From NCBI GenBank assembly GCA_027627225.1, contig CM051029.1, forward strand, positions 4,299,283 to 4,363,282: a stretch of DNA of 64,000 nucleotides, given 5' to 3'. Positions 10,016-20,787 of this stretch are shown piece by piece (the stretch's first letter is position 1; every line of letters begins with the position of its first letter). A program made the translations under genes and the position numbers. The DNA is from Congeria kusceri. Lineage: Eukaryota; Mollusca; Bivalvia; Myida; Dreissenidae. The notes under the pieces were generated by a model. It ran no database searches. It saw only the letters and a program-made list of their open reading frames with translations, and was not told the origin of the DNA.

Positions 10016-13008
10016 ATTTGCTTTCTAATACGTTTATAATTCGGTTAGTGGATTAAATAAAACGCATAATATATTATTTTAATTAACAGTCTTGCAGCAC
10101 CGATTAGATCTAGTATGCGAAACACGTGGATGTCGTTCTGTTTTTGACAAATTTGGAACATACGTAATGACGTGTTAAGAACGACAACTATTGACACTAT
10201 ATGCATGTATTTAGCCTAATTTTCCCAATTATGTAGAATTTACCTTAAACATTATTTCAACATAAAGAAGGGCACAACGCAGGCAAAACACCTACAATAC
10301 TTTGTATTACAAGAAATATATTTCTAGCTCGAGAAATTACTATACAAATAAATATTACGACATGTTCATTCGACACATTGTAAAGTTTAGAACAAGCCTG
10401 AATCAGTTTATCAAACTTCGTTGTAAATATAGGAAATGCTCGTTTAGTTAACTAACTGATAAGTTGAACTTTTCAACGTTTTTAGTTTATTTTTCTGCAA
10501 CGTAATTAACAATTGAGAAACACAAATGTTGTGAACATGTTGACAGTACTTATGCGCTTCTCGTAGCTGGTTACATTTAACATAAAAATGTACAAATTGT
10601 TTATAAAAATTGTGGTTTGGAAAGCATTTCACTTTAGTCTTCTGGGTATACGTACGATTGCTCGCATTTCTTTCTTATATGTCTCCAAATTAAATAAAAG
10701 ATAACTAAGTTGTTAAAGAAATATTATAATTAATAAGGAGATCGTCGACGAAATGAGAAAAAGGAAGTAGACAGCATGGGATATGATTATTGGTTGTTTA
10801 TTAAATTTTGTTTACACCTTAAACTATTTTGAATTAATGCTTTTCGTTTCTCCGTGCGATGAAATAAATGGACAGTCATCTGTTCAAATAAAATATAACG
10901 TAAACATTATTAGTCATAATATTTGTATTTTTCTTGCATAAATCACATCGCTACAAAACTAAAAAAGTAGCTTAAATAGATGCAAAAATTACTGTGACAT
11001 CAAGAAGAACTGCTATTTCGGCCGGTATAGCCAACAAGCACCAAACATTATTAATGCTTTAGAAAGTTAAGTATACAATAAGAGGTGCTTTGTTAGTAAG
11101 ACTACAGTAAATCCACATCATAAAGACTTCACACAATTCACACAATTCCTAGGCTGAGAGTTTAACAGATTCTCGATAATCCTGTTTAATTATTAACACA
11201 ACAGATAGAGACTTAATGCTTTTAAATGCTTTAAATCCACACCAAAGTATCCAAATTTTCATTCGGCGAGAAAAACGCAAAGCAATCCACAAATGACATC
11301 ACTAAACAAATGATGACGTGTAAGCTAGTTCATTGATCAACAGCATCCGTGGACACGGGCGTATTTAAGCTCTTTGCTTTGCCTGGGCATAAGTTGTCTT
11401 AGGGATAAAGTTGGGATAACATTGTAATATAAAGTAAAGGATAACAGTTTAATATAAAGCTCAAAATGCTATATTTTTCTTATTGTACATATTAAACTAT
11501 TCATCATTATTAACCGTGATATAAATGCACAATAAATTAGACGATCTATATGCATCTAACAAAGAGACACATCAATGTGAAATCAAATCCTTTTTAAAGC
11601 TACGTTCGTAAACCGATTTTACGTTATGAAGATTTTCCTTGGTCGCTTCTAAGAAAAGTAATGTTTACCTTGAATACCATAACATGTACATATTACATAC
11701 TAGTGAAATGGCTTTATTTACACGTTTAGGCCTTGCATGATAAAATACTATCCATCTTAAGTTTAAAAAAATGTCAAATTGATTATTGTAGAAGTAGAAC
11801 TGGAACGAAATGTTCATGTATATTAATTAAAAAAACAACAACATTTAATCAAACATTAACAATAAATGCAAACAAAGTGTAACATTTAACAGTATAAGAC
11901 ATTTTAGTTCATGCTAATATTATTGTCAAAATATAATTTGCATACAAATAGGATTCACAGATATTACTACGCAGTTGATGCGACATTGCGTTCATACGAT
12001 TATGAATGCATACCCCTTCCCTATTAAAATGCCTATGCAATGTAAATATTAAACCACAACGATCTTATCATTTTATGTTTTGTTCATAAAACACCTAAAA
12101 CCAATCATAACTATGTAAATGTTAAAATATCAGTTTAACGAAAGTTAAATCTTAATTACCCCGGAAATGTTCGGAAAGGTGCGCATCATGTGTTTCGAAA
12201 ACGATATATTGTGTAAACAATGGAGCCAAATCGAAAACTATCGGCAGCTTTTAGTGCAAACAATTATTTGTTATAGACGAAAATAATGGGGGAGCATCGT
12301 TGTGTTGGGAAGTTGTCCCATAAAACTATTTGCGACACAGCTTAACCAGTAGTAAGTAAAATGTACTGCATTATATACGCGTAATAAAGTGATGTTTAAA
12401 ACTGTCATATCCATTAGTCTTATACGAAAAACATAAATTAATGCGTAGAAGAGGAATTTTCAAAAAGGAATACGAAAGTTTTTGTGTGGGGACAGATTCT
12501 AATCTGTGCTTTGATTTGATATTTATTTACATCTTTTACAATTACATTTAAGCAATAACAGCAAATTTAAAGAAGCAATTATGGGAAGTGTACAAGCAAA
12601 GTTATAAAGCAAAGCAGAATATCCAAGATAAACGCTTACATTGTCCTAAAATGGTACAACACATATTTCTACCTATGCCGTCTTAATCCAAAATTAGCTA
12701 CGAACAGATTGTGTAGTTTACATTTGACATGTATACAAGGCCCCGTGTTCACAAATATTTAAAATGTGGAATTGCATTGTAGATGTAGGCCTAATCAGTA
12801 GGTAAAATAAACAACAGTCCGGAGTGTTACATTACTGACAAATAATGTAAAATAACATAAAACTAATATACATGGTAATAACGATGGAATATATATACAG
12901 TTAATACCAAGTTTATTAGGTTTACGTTAATGCAACAAACTTGTAATGCACTTTATTATTGTTCTGCTTACGAATACATGTATGTACATTGCCTGCTGAA
13001 TTTTTCAG
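10016..13008. other. AT-rich non-coding DNA
   Basis: No convincing gene, RNA or repeat seen apart from its duplicate at 25497-28484. Short open frames here are compositionally random. Confidence 0.6.
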
Positions 13009-13149
13009 AAATATAACAATCCAGACTGTCCGCTCTACACATACATTCCACAAGAGGGTAACACAGTGAAGATTGAACAGCTTACTGCAGATAAAGTGGT
13101 ACATAAAGCAATTGGGGTAGGAATAACACTTGTAAAATGGTTTTGCTGA
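13009..13149 (+). CDS. Possible terminal exon, unknown gene (copy A)
   Basis: A pyrimidine-rich tract ending in CAG is followed by 46 codons and a TGA. The reading frame contains NNPDCPLYTYIPQEGN and ends GITLVKWFC. The copy B version differs by two amino-acid changes, one silent change and a 3-bp in-frame indel with an adjacent substitution, so the frame is preserved. No homology recognised; upstream exons not identified. Confidence 0.35.
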   Translation, partial: KYNNPDCPLYTYIPQEGNTVKIEQLTADKVVHKAIGVGITLVKWFC

Positions 13150-15563
13150 TCAACAAGCTTACATTAATTAGCAAACGCAATTCATTGCGTTTATAACCTT
13201 ACTTCTCAAAATGCAAAAATCTCTAACCATCTTTACTGCTCCTGTGTTTGGTTTCATACATCACTTTAAATTTGCTTAAAGTATTAAAATGTGAAAATCT
13301 AACAACAAACATAAACATATTGACAGAGAAATATAAAAGAAAATCAGGTGTAGTTCATGCTTAAATGAAACAGGAACATGAAATAAGAACATATATGCAA
13401 TAAACATGCTATAGTAATTAAGTAGTTGTCTGAATTTACACACACATGTTGGGAAGTTAAATTTAGCATCTTTATTAACAATCAGAAGTATATATTATTG
13501 ATCAGAAGAACTCTGTATCTATTTGAGGTGCATCTTGAATCAAATTGTGTGATAATGTCCATTCATGTTGATAACCTCGTCTGCTTTTCATAACGGCTAG
13601 TAGTGGAATTCGATGAAATCTGCATATCTTATGCCGCACTTCGCATGGAACAAAAACTCTGAAATGAAGTTATGTTTCCTTTACATAATTTACATGTAAA
13701 TAAAACAATATGTAGAGTTTTAATCCATTATTATGCTAAGTTGGTCTAATGATTTAAATTGAACATATGATGTTTTATTAGAAATTACTGTATATATTCA
13801 TTTTAACTTCTTTCCATTTATAATTATAATGTATATCACATAATCAGATTTATTGATAATATAAATTGTAATATCGATTGTTGAAAAAAACAAACATTTA
13901 TATATAAATGTGTTTATTATGTTGGTATAGAGTTTATGCTTTATACTAATCAGTATACAATTTTTCTTCATCTGCCAATAAATATATGTTCTTAAGTGCA
14001 TAAAAGAACCATTTCAAAACCTGTTTTCACAATTTAACAAACATCCCTTTTATGGTTTCAACCGTATTCCGTTGTAAAGGATACCAAAGCTTCCTTTTTT
14101 ACTGACCAATACCTCGTTAAACTTTGGCTCTTGGTTGCCTTATGTGACCTTTAAAAAATTGTTTGTTGTTAGAGCATGATATATCGAAGTATTTATGCAT
14201 GCACTTGATATTATTTAAGACGATATCTTAATATTGAACTAGTTGTCAAACATATTCAAACGAAGTACATGCTTACATTAATTAACTTACAGTAAAACAT
14301 GTTGATACATGTATCACTATTTCAAGCAAAATTTGACATTATGTTTGGAAACAATAAAATACAAAATATATGAAATATAAAATATAATTTTGAAAAGATT
14401 CTGTTTGTTAGTTTAGCTTTAATTTCCATGATTGGTTTAACTATGTTCAGTTTTCATTCTTTGTTTATTCATTACTTACAAAATACTGATAATATGTGGG
14501 TGTTCAAAGCTATTGTATACCACAAAACAAATTATTAATTTAAACAAAAGTAGTAATTAAAAGAAAGTTACAGGATGTTGTTTTACAAAGTGTTATATGT
14601 ATGTGTTACAATACGTTTTTTTTTTCTTGTAACCAATATATACATGATGTAAACATCTTGTGCTCCATGTTCGGGATCTCAGGATGGCATCAAAATCCAT
14701 CTTTTACACGGATAGCCACTGTCTCCTAGGATATGATATTGTAAATTTTGTATATTGGCTGCATCGTTGCTGACTTCATCTAGTTCCTTTAACGGTAATG
14801 GCAGAGAATAGCTTGTATAGAAAACAATTTTTGAAAAGCAAAATTATGTGTTGGCATATCTAGTTATTCTTAGAACTATTTTAAAGAAGACTTCAGAAGT
14901 TTTTAACATGAAGTAGCATTTTAAAAAGAAATATAAAAAAAACACTTATTTTTTTATATGTTTTGATTCATACTACTTTATATATCGTCCATTGAAAGCC
15001 AGAAGGTGCTAGCAGCATACTAGTAGGTGCAAAGAAGACTCATAGCACATACTGGCTCTTAAGGGACTATATATAACAGCTAGAACATGACACTGGGATG
15101 ATTAATTTATATCATATAAAAATCTATATCTAGTCGTTTTGGCACTGTATGAAACAAGAGTTATACACAAATTTCATTTATTACAGAACTTTGACGACTT
15201 ATAGCCTTTAACACACGTTGTTGCAATATTATCATCACATGCAAGTTACACTTTTCCTCTCACACACATACACATATACCACATATCAACATACCAAAGT
15301 TGGTTTGGACTACTCATATTCTGTAGTTCTGCATCCCTCTGCCTCAATGCTTCTGCAAATTTTGACTCGTATTTGTTAGAACTACAGCAATGGAATCATG
15401 CTGCACAATAGAAAGAAATTGATGAATAACATACTTTCTATACCAAAGATAAAATAGCAATGCCATCTCGACTGCAGGTTCCAATGAACACAAAGTTCAA
15501 TAAAAAAATAATTACAGAGCATTTTTCATTCGTAAACAACTTGTAATACATAAAAAATACACA
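13150..15563. other. AT-rich DNA across the duplication junction
   Basis: The first 230 bp belong to copy A. From 13380 the sequence has no partner within the window and is predicted to be the left flank of the duplicated unit. No genes seen. Confidence 0.6.
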
Positions 15564-15567
15564 ATAT

Positions 15568-15773
15568 TAAAGTAAACCTCCTGTAACGCAACCTTAACCT
15601 TAACCTATGGTAAATACTGGGAAACTTACTACTCCTCAAAGCACGTCTTGCCTCGCCTACGTCTGGAACGGAAGAGACCCGTGAACTCGCGTGTATCCCC
15701 CACTAACAGGGAGACAAGGGAGAAAACCATACTTACCGATACGCTACCGTACTATACTGGATATGTCACAACA
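15568..15773 (-). repeat. 3' LTR of copy B
   Basis: 206 bp, identical to 23558-23763 by eye. The element-sense start TGTTGTGACA follows the PPT, and the end is GTTTACTTTA. Confidence 0.95.
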
Positions 15774-15781
15774 CTCCCCCC
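15774..15781 (-). other. Polypurine tract, copy B
   Basis: GGGGGGAG on the minus strand, abutting the 3' LTR. Confidence 0.85.
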
Positions 15782-16115
15782 AACTTTATGATAAAAAGGC
15801 CTTACCAGGACTGGTAAGTATCTGCAAGAGATGGTCAGCAACTACAAGTTGCCCCACAAGGATATCTCGGCTACCAGTGACGTATCTCCGGGCATCCCAC
15901 ACGCTCACTACATTACTTTAGGGGTCTCATCTAGCGAACCGTTCTTCACTACCGAAGTCAATGGTCAGGTTTTTACTGCGCGAGCTACAAGCCCAACTTT
16001 TGGTCTTCCGGGAGGTTTGGTTCTCTGTTACAGTAGACACCAACGAGTTACAAACCCAGCTGATATCTACTGGCCACTATCTGGACTGGAGCAGGCGAGC
16101 TACAAGAGCTGCTCG

Positions 16116-18524
16116 TCACTGCTGACTGTGGTAGAGGTGTTTTCCGTTGGCCAAGGAGATCTCCAACACGTGTTTCGCAGTGGTTCCTCGATGTGCTGCC
16201 ACCGCTTCGGCCACGGAGAAAATCTGACTCGGCGACGATACTCTGGATCCAGGTGCCGGAAAGTAAGGAGCATCCGTTTCCAGGATCAAGTGACTTTCCT
16301 CTACATGTTGCAATGCCGCAATCTGATCCGACGAAAATGTCCTCACTTTGTTGGTGAAACCAAAGTATGTCCGCGGAAACACCTCCAGCCACCGATCCTG
16401 GACGTACCTATTACCGGTGAAACAATGCAAATGTACCGGGTGATTCATCCTTACGAATTTCTTCAGGAAAGGAAGGAGCAGGAGAAATGCTTCTGTACCA
16501 CAATCTCCCTCCATTCCACGGCAGTGAATCACCAGCACATGTCTGTCTTCCAGGAATGGGAGCATCTTTTCCAGCAGCTCCACCTGATATGCCCAGTACT
16601 TCATGGGCTCTGTGTGGTCAAGTCCCAATTCTCCAAAGGCTACCACACGAGGGTTGCCCAGTAGCTTCTGGAATCGTTGAACTCCCTCGTTTACCCGAGC
16701 CCTACTGTACCGAGCATGTCGTGGATGGATACCGACCCCTACGGAAATGTATTGCGGAAGATCTCGCAGTTGCTGGTCCGTAGGATAGCTGTCTGGGTCG
16801 CAGTAGATAGCAACACCCCCTACAAGGGAAATCCGCTTGCCTTCTTCTACTGTTTCCGCATTCAGGATGTCCTCCACTCGACCTTGGTGAAGCTTCAGAC
16901 TTCGCAGAGTCCTATCCAGATGAAAGTGTGCGTCAAACGCCTCTGGGTACTTTGGCTGGACTGGTTGAGCCTCCTTGACTTGATGTGCACACTCGGGGGC
17001 CTGGAAGTTCTGCCACCAGTAAGCCCGCTCTTCTTCCGACAAACTAGCTGCCAAGAGTAGCTCCACTTTCCAATGTAGCAGTGCCCCCACCGAGTTGCAA
17101 GGCTCCAGGGTGAACTTTTCCGGAATGGGCTCATGAAGGAATTTACAAAACTCCCTCAAAGCCGCCTCCAGCCGTTCCGTGACTGTGGTGTTGTCCGAGG
17201 TGCTCAACATCTTTTGCACAATCAAGAAAGCGACCAGTTCGTCCAAGGAAACAGGTTTCCCCAGCAGCCACCTTCCAGCCTGACTTAAGGCGTTCCTTCT
17301 TCCTCTGAGTACCCTTTCATCCGCAGGGTCCAACGTTTCGTCGAAAATAGAGGGGATGTGCGTGAAGAATGCATGGGCCTTCAGATACTTTGCCCCTCCC
17401 ACACACCCCGGGACCCAGCATCGCTTCTGGCTACGACGATCCCGTCGTTTCCTTTCTATTTCTCTGCGCTCTTCGGCCTTCTCCCTGACTTGGGCGAGGA
17501 GATCGCTGGTTTTGGCTCTCTTCAACACAGACATTGAGATAACCAAATCCTCGCTGCCTATGGCCGACCCGCTTTTGCGCTTCAGAATGCCCACCGAGCT
17601 CTCTGGGTTCTTAATCTCTACCCAACGAACTGGCTTCACTTCATCTCTGTGATGATAAGTCTTTGGCCGTTCATCGACCCACTGGACTCGCTTTGATTTA
17701 CCCTCAGAAGAGCCACAGGCCCCTTCTGATCTCGGGTCCGCTGCTGTGCCCTGAACCGCACTTTTCACTCTCTGGAAAGCTGGCGTCTCTGAAATGGGTT
17801 CCTTGGTTAGACTACGAGTCGCACCCGCGGTTTCCATTCCTGTTGTTATGCCCTGTGCCACACGTCCCACTGTACGGGAAAGAAGTGTCTCCAGGTAGGG
17901 TTCCGGGGTCGGACTACAAGTCACGACCTGAGCTTCCCTCCCTGCTTGGACGTGAGGAGATGACGTTGTTGTGTCGGTATTCTTGCCCCTGCTAATCAGC
18001 CGAGGAGATCGACGGGGACTATTCGCCACGGGAACTGTACTGAGGACTGGTGAAGCCAGCAACCTGTCCACATCGACGTCCTCATAATCCAGGATCTCCA
18101 TGTCCTCCTCAACTGCATCTAACACTGGCAAGTCCGACCCGGTTCGGTACCTGATGTCACTCCTCCCTTTTGTTGGATCGTAGTCCTGTTCTTTTGGGGG
18201 TGGCAAGTCGGGAAGCTTCCACACCTTGGTACAGATCCAATCCCGACTTACCAGCTGGTACATCTCCAGTGATTTGGCAGCCTCCTTGCGCCAAGCGGAG
18301 AAATTCTTCGTATTCCGCCCGCCTTGACTAGACTGCTTCACTAAAGACACCATACGGGTGACCACATCCAACAGAACGTTCAATTTTTCCTTCCCCCCAC
18401 AACATCTTGGGCACAGTGCCAGCTTCTTGACAAAATCCCCGGCCGGCTTGTACACCTGACCACGACTTAGGTAGTCTTCCACTATTGCCAGGAAATCTTT
18501 TGGTTCGTTAGACCCTGATGCCAT
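16116..18524 (-). CDS. ORF3: C2H2-like finger + TatD-family nuclease, intact (copy B)
   Basis: About 802 residues from the ATG at 18524 (three further codons upstream start at GTG; numbering below includes them). Residues 41-44 are CPRC. Residues 110-370 are disordered and charged. C372-C377-H387-H392 looks like a C2H2 zinc finger (CWVPGC... AFFTH). Residues 533-790 are a TatD-type metal-dependent hydrolase with the expected ligands: H536/H538 (FDAHFHLD), E635 (AFGELGLD), H670 (VIHCRG), H703 (HLHCFTG), D754 (ETDAPYF). TatD proteins are DNA 3'-5' exo/endonucleases; the layout most resembles animal TATDN2. It occupies the env-like third-ORF position and is preceded by an acceptor-like site. Its role in the element is unknown; processing cDNA or removing RNA-DNA hybrids are possibilities. 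Copy A is frameshifted. Confidence 0.92.
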   Translation of the reverse strand: MASGSNEPKDFLAIVEDYLSRGQVYKPAGDFVKKLALCPRCCGGKEKLNVLLDVVTRMVSLVKQSSQGGRNTKNFSAWRKEAAKSLEMYQLVSRDWICTKVWKLPDLPPPKEQDYDPTKGRSDIRYRTGSDLPVLDAVEEDMEILDYEDVDVDRLLASPVLSTVPVANSPRRSPRLISRGKNTDTTTSSPHVQAGREAQVVTCSPTPEPYLETLLSRTVGRVAQGITTGMETAGATRSLTKEPISETPAFQRVKSAVQGTAADPRSEGACGSSEGKSKRVQWVDERPKTYHHRDEVKPVRWVEIKNPESSVGILKRKSGSAIGSEDLVISMSVLKRAKTSDLLAQVREKAEERREIERKRRDRRSQKRCWVPGCVGGAKYLKAHAFFTHIPSIFDETLDPADERVLRGRRNALSQAGRWLLGKPVSLDELVAFLIVQKMLSTSDNTTVTERLEAALREFCKFLHEPIPEKFTLEPCNSVGALLHWKVELLLAASLSEEERAYWWQNFQAPECAHQVKEAQPVQPKYPEAFDAHFHLDRTLRSLKLHQGRVEDILNAETVEEGKRISLVGGVAIYCDPDSYPTDQQLRDLPQYISVGVGIHPRHARYSRARVNEGVQRFQKLLGNPRVVAFGELGLDHTEPMKYWAYQVELLEKMLPFLEDRHVLVIHCRGMEGDCGTEAFLLLLPFLKKFVRMNHPVHLHCFTGNRYVQDRWLEVFPRTYFGFTNKVRTFSSDQIAALQHVEESHLILETDAPYFPAPGSRVSSPSQIFSVAEAVAAHRGTTAKHVLEISLANGKHLYHSQQ

Positions 18525-18534
18525 GACTATCACC

Positions 18535-18553
18535 TGTAATATGAAATAACAGA
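18535..18553 (-). promoter_or_regulatory. Splice-acceptor-like site before ORF3, copy B
   Basis: Same site as in copy A: a T-rich tract and TTACAG on the minus strand, 9 nt before the ATG at 18524. Confidence 0.45.
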
Positions 18554-18629
18554 CGAAAATTAGTACCCTAACACTTTTGTTTACAGGCCCTGCACTTGTA
18601 TTTGTCTAATTCAAGTGCCTCTGTTGCCG

Positions 18630-19610
18630 TCACGTTGACACAAGATCCATGATACCATTCTTCACATTCTTGACAATCCAATCCGGGAGCTTCCGGTCCT
18701 TACATGGCATCATCCTGTCATGATTGGCTATGGATACTACATTTCGCAGTCGCACCTGGTAAAGGTAAGCTGACAACTTCTTGACGATCACTGCTGGACC
18801 TTTCCAGGGAGAACTCAACTTGCGTGATTTGCCCTTGAGAGTCGCCGTATCTAAAAGATATATGACATCTCCTTCGACATAGGGGCGCAATAGTATCCGT
18901 AGATCGTAGTAGTGTTTCATCCTCCTCATGGAAGTCTCTAAGGTGGACCTAGCAGACGCATGGGCTTCCTTCATGGTTTTCAACAACTCTGCAACATAGG
19001 TATCACAGACCTCATGCTTATCATGGACACTGGGAAACATGAGCCGTGCTGGAGTGTTGACTTCTCGGCCCAACATGAGCATGTTCGGGGTAAAACCAGT
19101 ACTTCGGTTGACCGATGCTCTAAGCGCTCCTGCTATCTGCTGAACATGCAGATCCCATTTATTCTGAGATTTCCCTAAGAAACACCTCACCGCGTCCATC
19201 AACGTCCTGTTGAAGCGTTCCACTTGTCCATTTGCAGACGGCCTATAAGGTGTCGTTCTTGCCTTATGGATATGTAGTGCTTTACACAACGCCTCAAACA
19301 GCTTACTTTCGAAGTTCCGCCCTTGATCGGAGAATAATTGGAGGGGTAACCCAAATCGTGAGAAAAACTCATCGACTGCTGCCCGTGCCGTTACCTCTGC
19401 TTTCTGTGATGGCAATGGTATGCATTCCACCCACTTCGTGAATTGATCCACCATCATCAGGCAATGTTCGTTCCCTCGTACTGTCTTGGGTAGAGGACCT
19501 ATAAAATCGATGTGCACTCTCTCCATCGGGGCTCCCGCCTGATACATGGTCAATGGAACCCTCCCGTAGTGCTTGTTTTTCTTGTTCTTGTTGCATACGG
19601 GACACGTCAA
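18630..19610 (-). CDS. Integrase, PHD finger lost by deletion (copy B)
   Basis: Same integrase as 2921-4075, with D35, D95 and E131 intact. A net 112-bp deletion at about 18666, with a few filler bases at the join, removes the link and most of the PHD finger. The frame is shifted, so the protein ends in 11 unrelated residues after KLPDWIVK. The remaining PHD fragment (Cys ligands at the far C-terminus) lies out of frame at 18580-18660. It differs from copy A by I/L and D/V changes in the region after the catalytic core. The N-terminal half of the zinc domain is missing, as in copy A. Confidence 0.9.
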   Translation of the reverse strand: MTCPVCNKNKKNKHYGRVPLTMYQAGAPMERVHIDFIGPLPKTVRGNEHCLMMVDQFTKWVECIPLPSQKAEVTARAAVDEFFSRFGLPLQLFSDQGRNFESKLFEALCKALHIHKARTTPYRPSANGQVERFNRTLMDAVRCFLGKSQNKWDLHVQQIAGALRASVNRSTGFTPNMLMLGREVNTPARLMFPSVHDKHEVCDTYVAELLKTMKEAHASARSTLETSMRRMKHYYDLRILLRPYVEGDVIYLLDTATLKGKSRKLSSPWKGPAVIVKKLSAYLYQVRLRNVVSIANHDRMMPCKDRKLPDWIVKNVKNGIMDLVST

Positions 19611-20787
19611 TTGTCTCTGGCGCAGGGAGATTAGAACAACATGTCCTAGTCTCCCCTAGCTGTGTCTCATTCACTGCGGAGACTTTTAAAAGCTCCTCCG
19701 GGTAACTTGTCACTTCACAGGCAGTCGCAATTAGTGTGTTCTTCTTCAACGTTGTGCAAGTGTCCTTGATGTTGATGAAACACACTACTGGGTCACTGTT
19801 TGCTGCACTGACTGTCCTTGGCATAAGGACCCTAAGGGCACTCACTGGTTCAATGCAATAGTCACTAGCCATAGGTGCATCTAACTTGCAAGGTAAACGT
19901 ACCACCGAGTTAGGTGGCACCACTACTCGAGTTTTCAACATTACCCTAGCAACTGCAGGCTTCCCATCTTTGAAACTGGTGGTAATTGGGATTCTTTCAC
20001 CGTCAAGTATCAGCGTGTCTGACTGCATGTCCATCAAAACCCCAAGATGATGCAAAATATCATGCCCCAATAGCATATCATCGCCTATGGGAGCTACGTA
20101 GACCTTCTCTTTGAAGCAACGGTTGCCCAATTTCATCTTCACAGGCGCTGTTATGAAACCTTTAAGGACAGCTTCCGCATCAGCCATCTGCATAACCACA
20201 TCTTGGATCTGTGCGGGAGCCTTTTTTAGCTTCTCATACATTCTTGATGAAAGGATCGTAATCTCTGCACCCGAGTCAATCTTTGCATTGAGGTCAAGGT
20301 CGCCCACCTTGATCCGCACTATGGAAGAACCCGCCCGCACCTGGCATATCTTTATGGGCTCTTGAGACTTTTCCGAACTTGGTCTCTGATCACTGGACTG
20401 ATTAATCTGAGTACCATCACCTTGAACTGTACCTAACTGGGTTCCCTGTTTACTAGGCCCATCTTCTTCCTGTCTTCCCTCCGATTTGGGGAAGCCACAG
20501 GCTTTGCCATCAGAGATAGTCACTGAAGTTTCAGACCCCCCTATTTCCTGTTCCCCTACTGTGCTAAGACTGTTGCCCGGTTGGGCGAGCACACCATTCT
20601 GTTGCTTTTGATCTGTATTAGGCGAGTCACAGACCCTGCCTAAAGCAGCCGTACCTGTAGCTTCTACCCCAACAGACCTCTGTGGTAGACCACTTGTCTT
20701 CACTGTTGAGGGCCCGGTCGTGTGGTCTTCCCGTCCAGCCCTCTGCCGTTTAAACCCTTTGGCTTGCCCTCCTTTTACTTTAGCCAC
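19369..20787 (-). CDS. Retropepsin region of Pol (copy B)
   Basis: Identical in layout to 3834-5252: GTG start in the -1 frame relative to Gag, low-complexity linker, IDSGAEIT at 170-177, LLGHDILHHLG at 239-249, then linker. The RT/RNase H that should follow is absent: the sequence passes directly into the second half of the integrase zinc domain near 19620. Confidence 0.85.
   Translation of the reverse strand: MAKVKGGQAKGFKRQRAGREDHTTGPSTVKTSGLPQRSVGVEATGTAALGRVCDSPNTDQKQQNGVLAQPGNSLSTVGEQEIGGSETSVTISDGKACGFPKSEGRQEEDGPSKQGTQLGTVQGDGTQINQSSDQRPSSEKSQEPIKICQVRAGSSIVRIKVGDLDLNAKIDSGAEITILSSRMYEKLKKAPAQIQDVVMQMADAEAVLKGFITAPVKMKLGNRCFKEKVYVAPIGDDMLLGHDILHHLGVLMDMQSDTLILDGERIPITTSFKDGKPAVARVMLKTRVVVPPNSVVRLPCKLDAPMASDYCIEPVSALRVLMPRTVSAANSDPVVCFINIKDTCTTLKKNTLIATACEVTSYPEELLKVSAVNETQLGETRTCCSNLPAPETIDVSRMQQEQEKQALREGSIDHVSGGSPDGESAHRFYRSSTQDSTRERTLPDDGGSIHEVGGMHTIAITESRGNGTGSSR

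Larger units (their letters stand above)
1..13379. repeat. Segmental duplication, copy A (left end outside window)
   Basis: This stretch is nearly identical, in the same orientation, to 15637-28859. It contains the LTR element and about 5.1 kb of the right flank. Homology stops abruptly after 13379, where copy A runs into 13380-15563 and copy B into unrelated sequence. The two copies differ by scattered substitutions and a few indels: 11 bp missing from A near 1526, 112 bp missing from B near 18666, 54 bp missing from B near 24400, and small changes near 12325 and 13112. A tandem duplication predicts that DNA left of this window resembles 13380-15567. Uncollapsed haplotypes in the assembly are the alternative. 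Confidence 0.93.
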
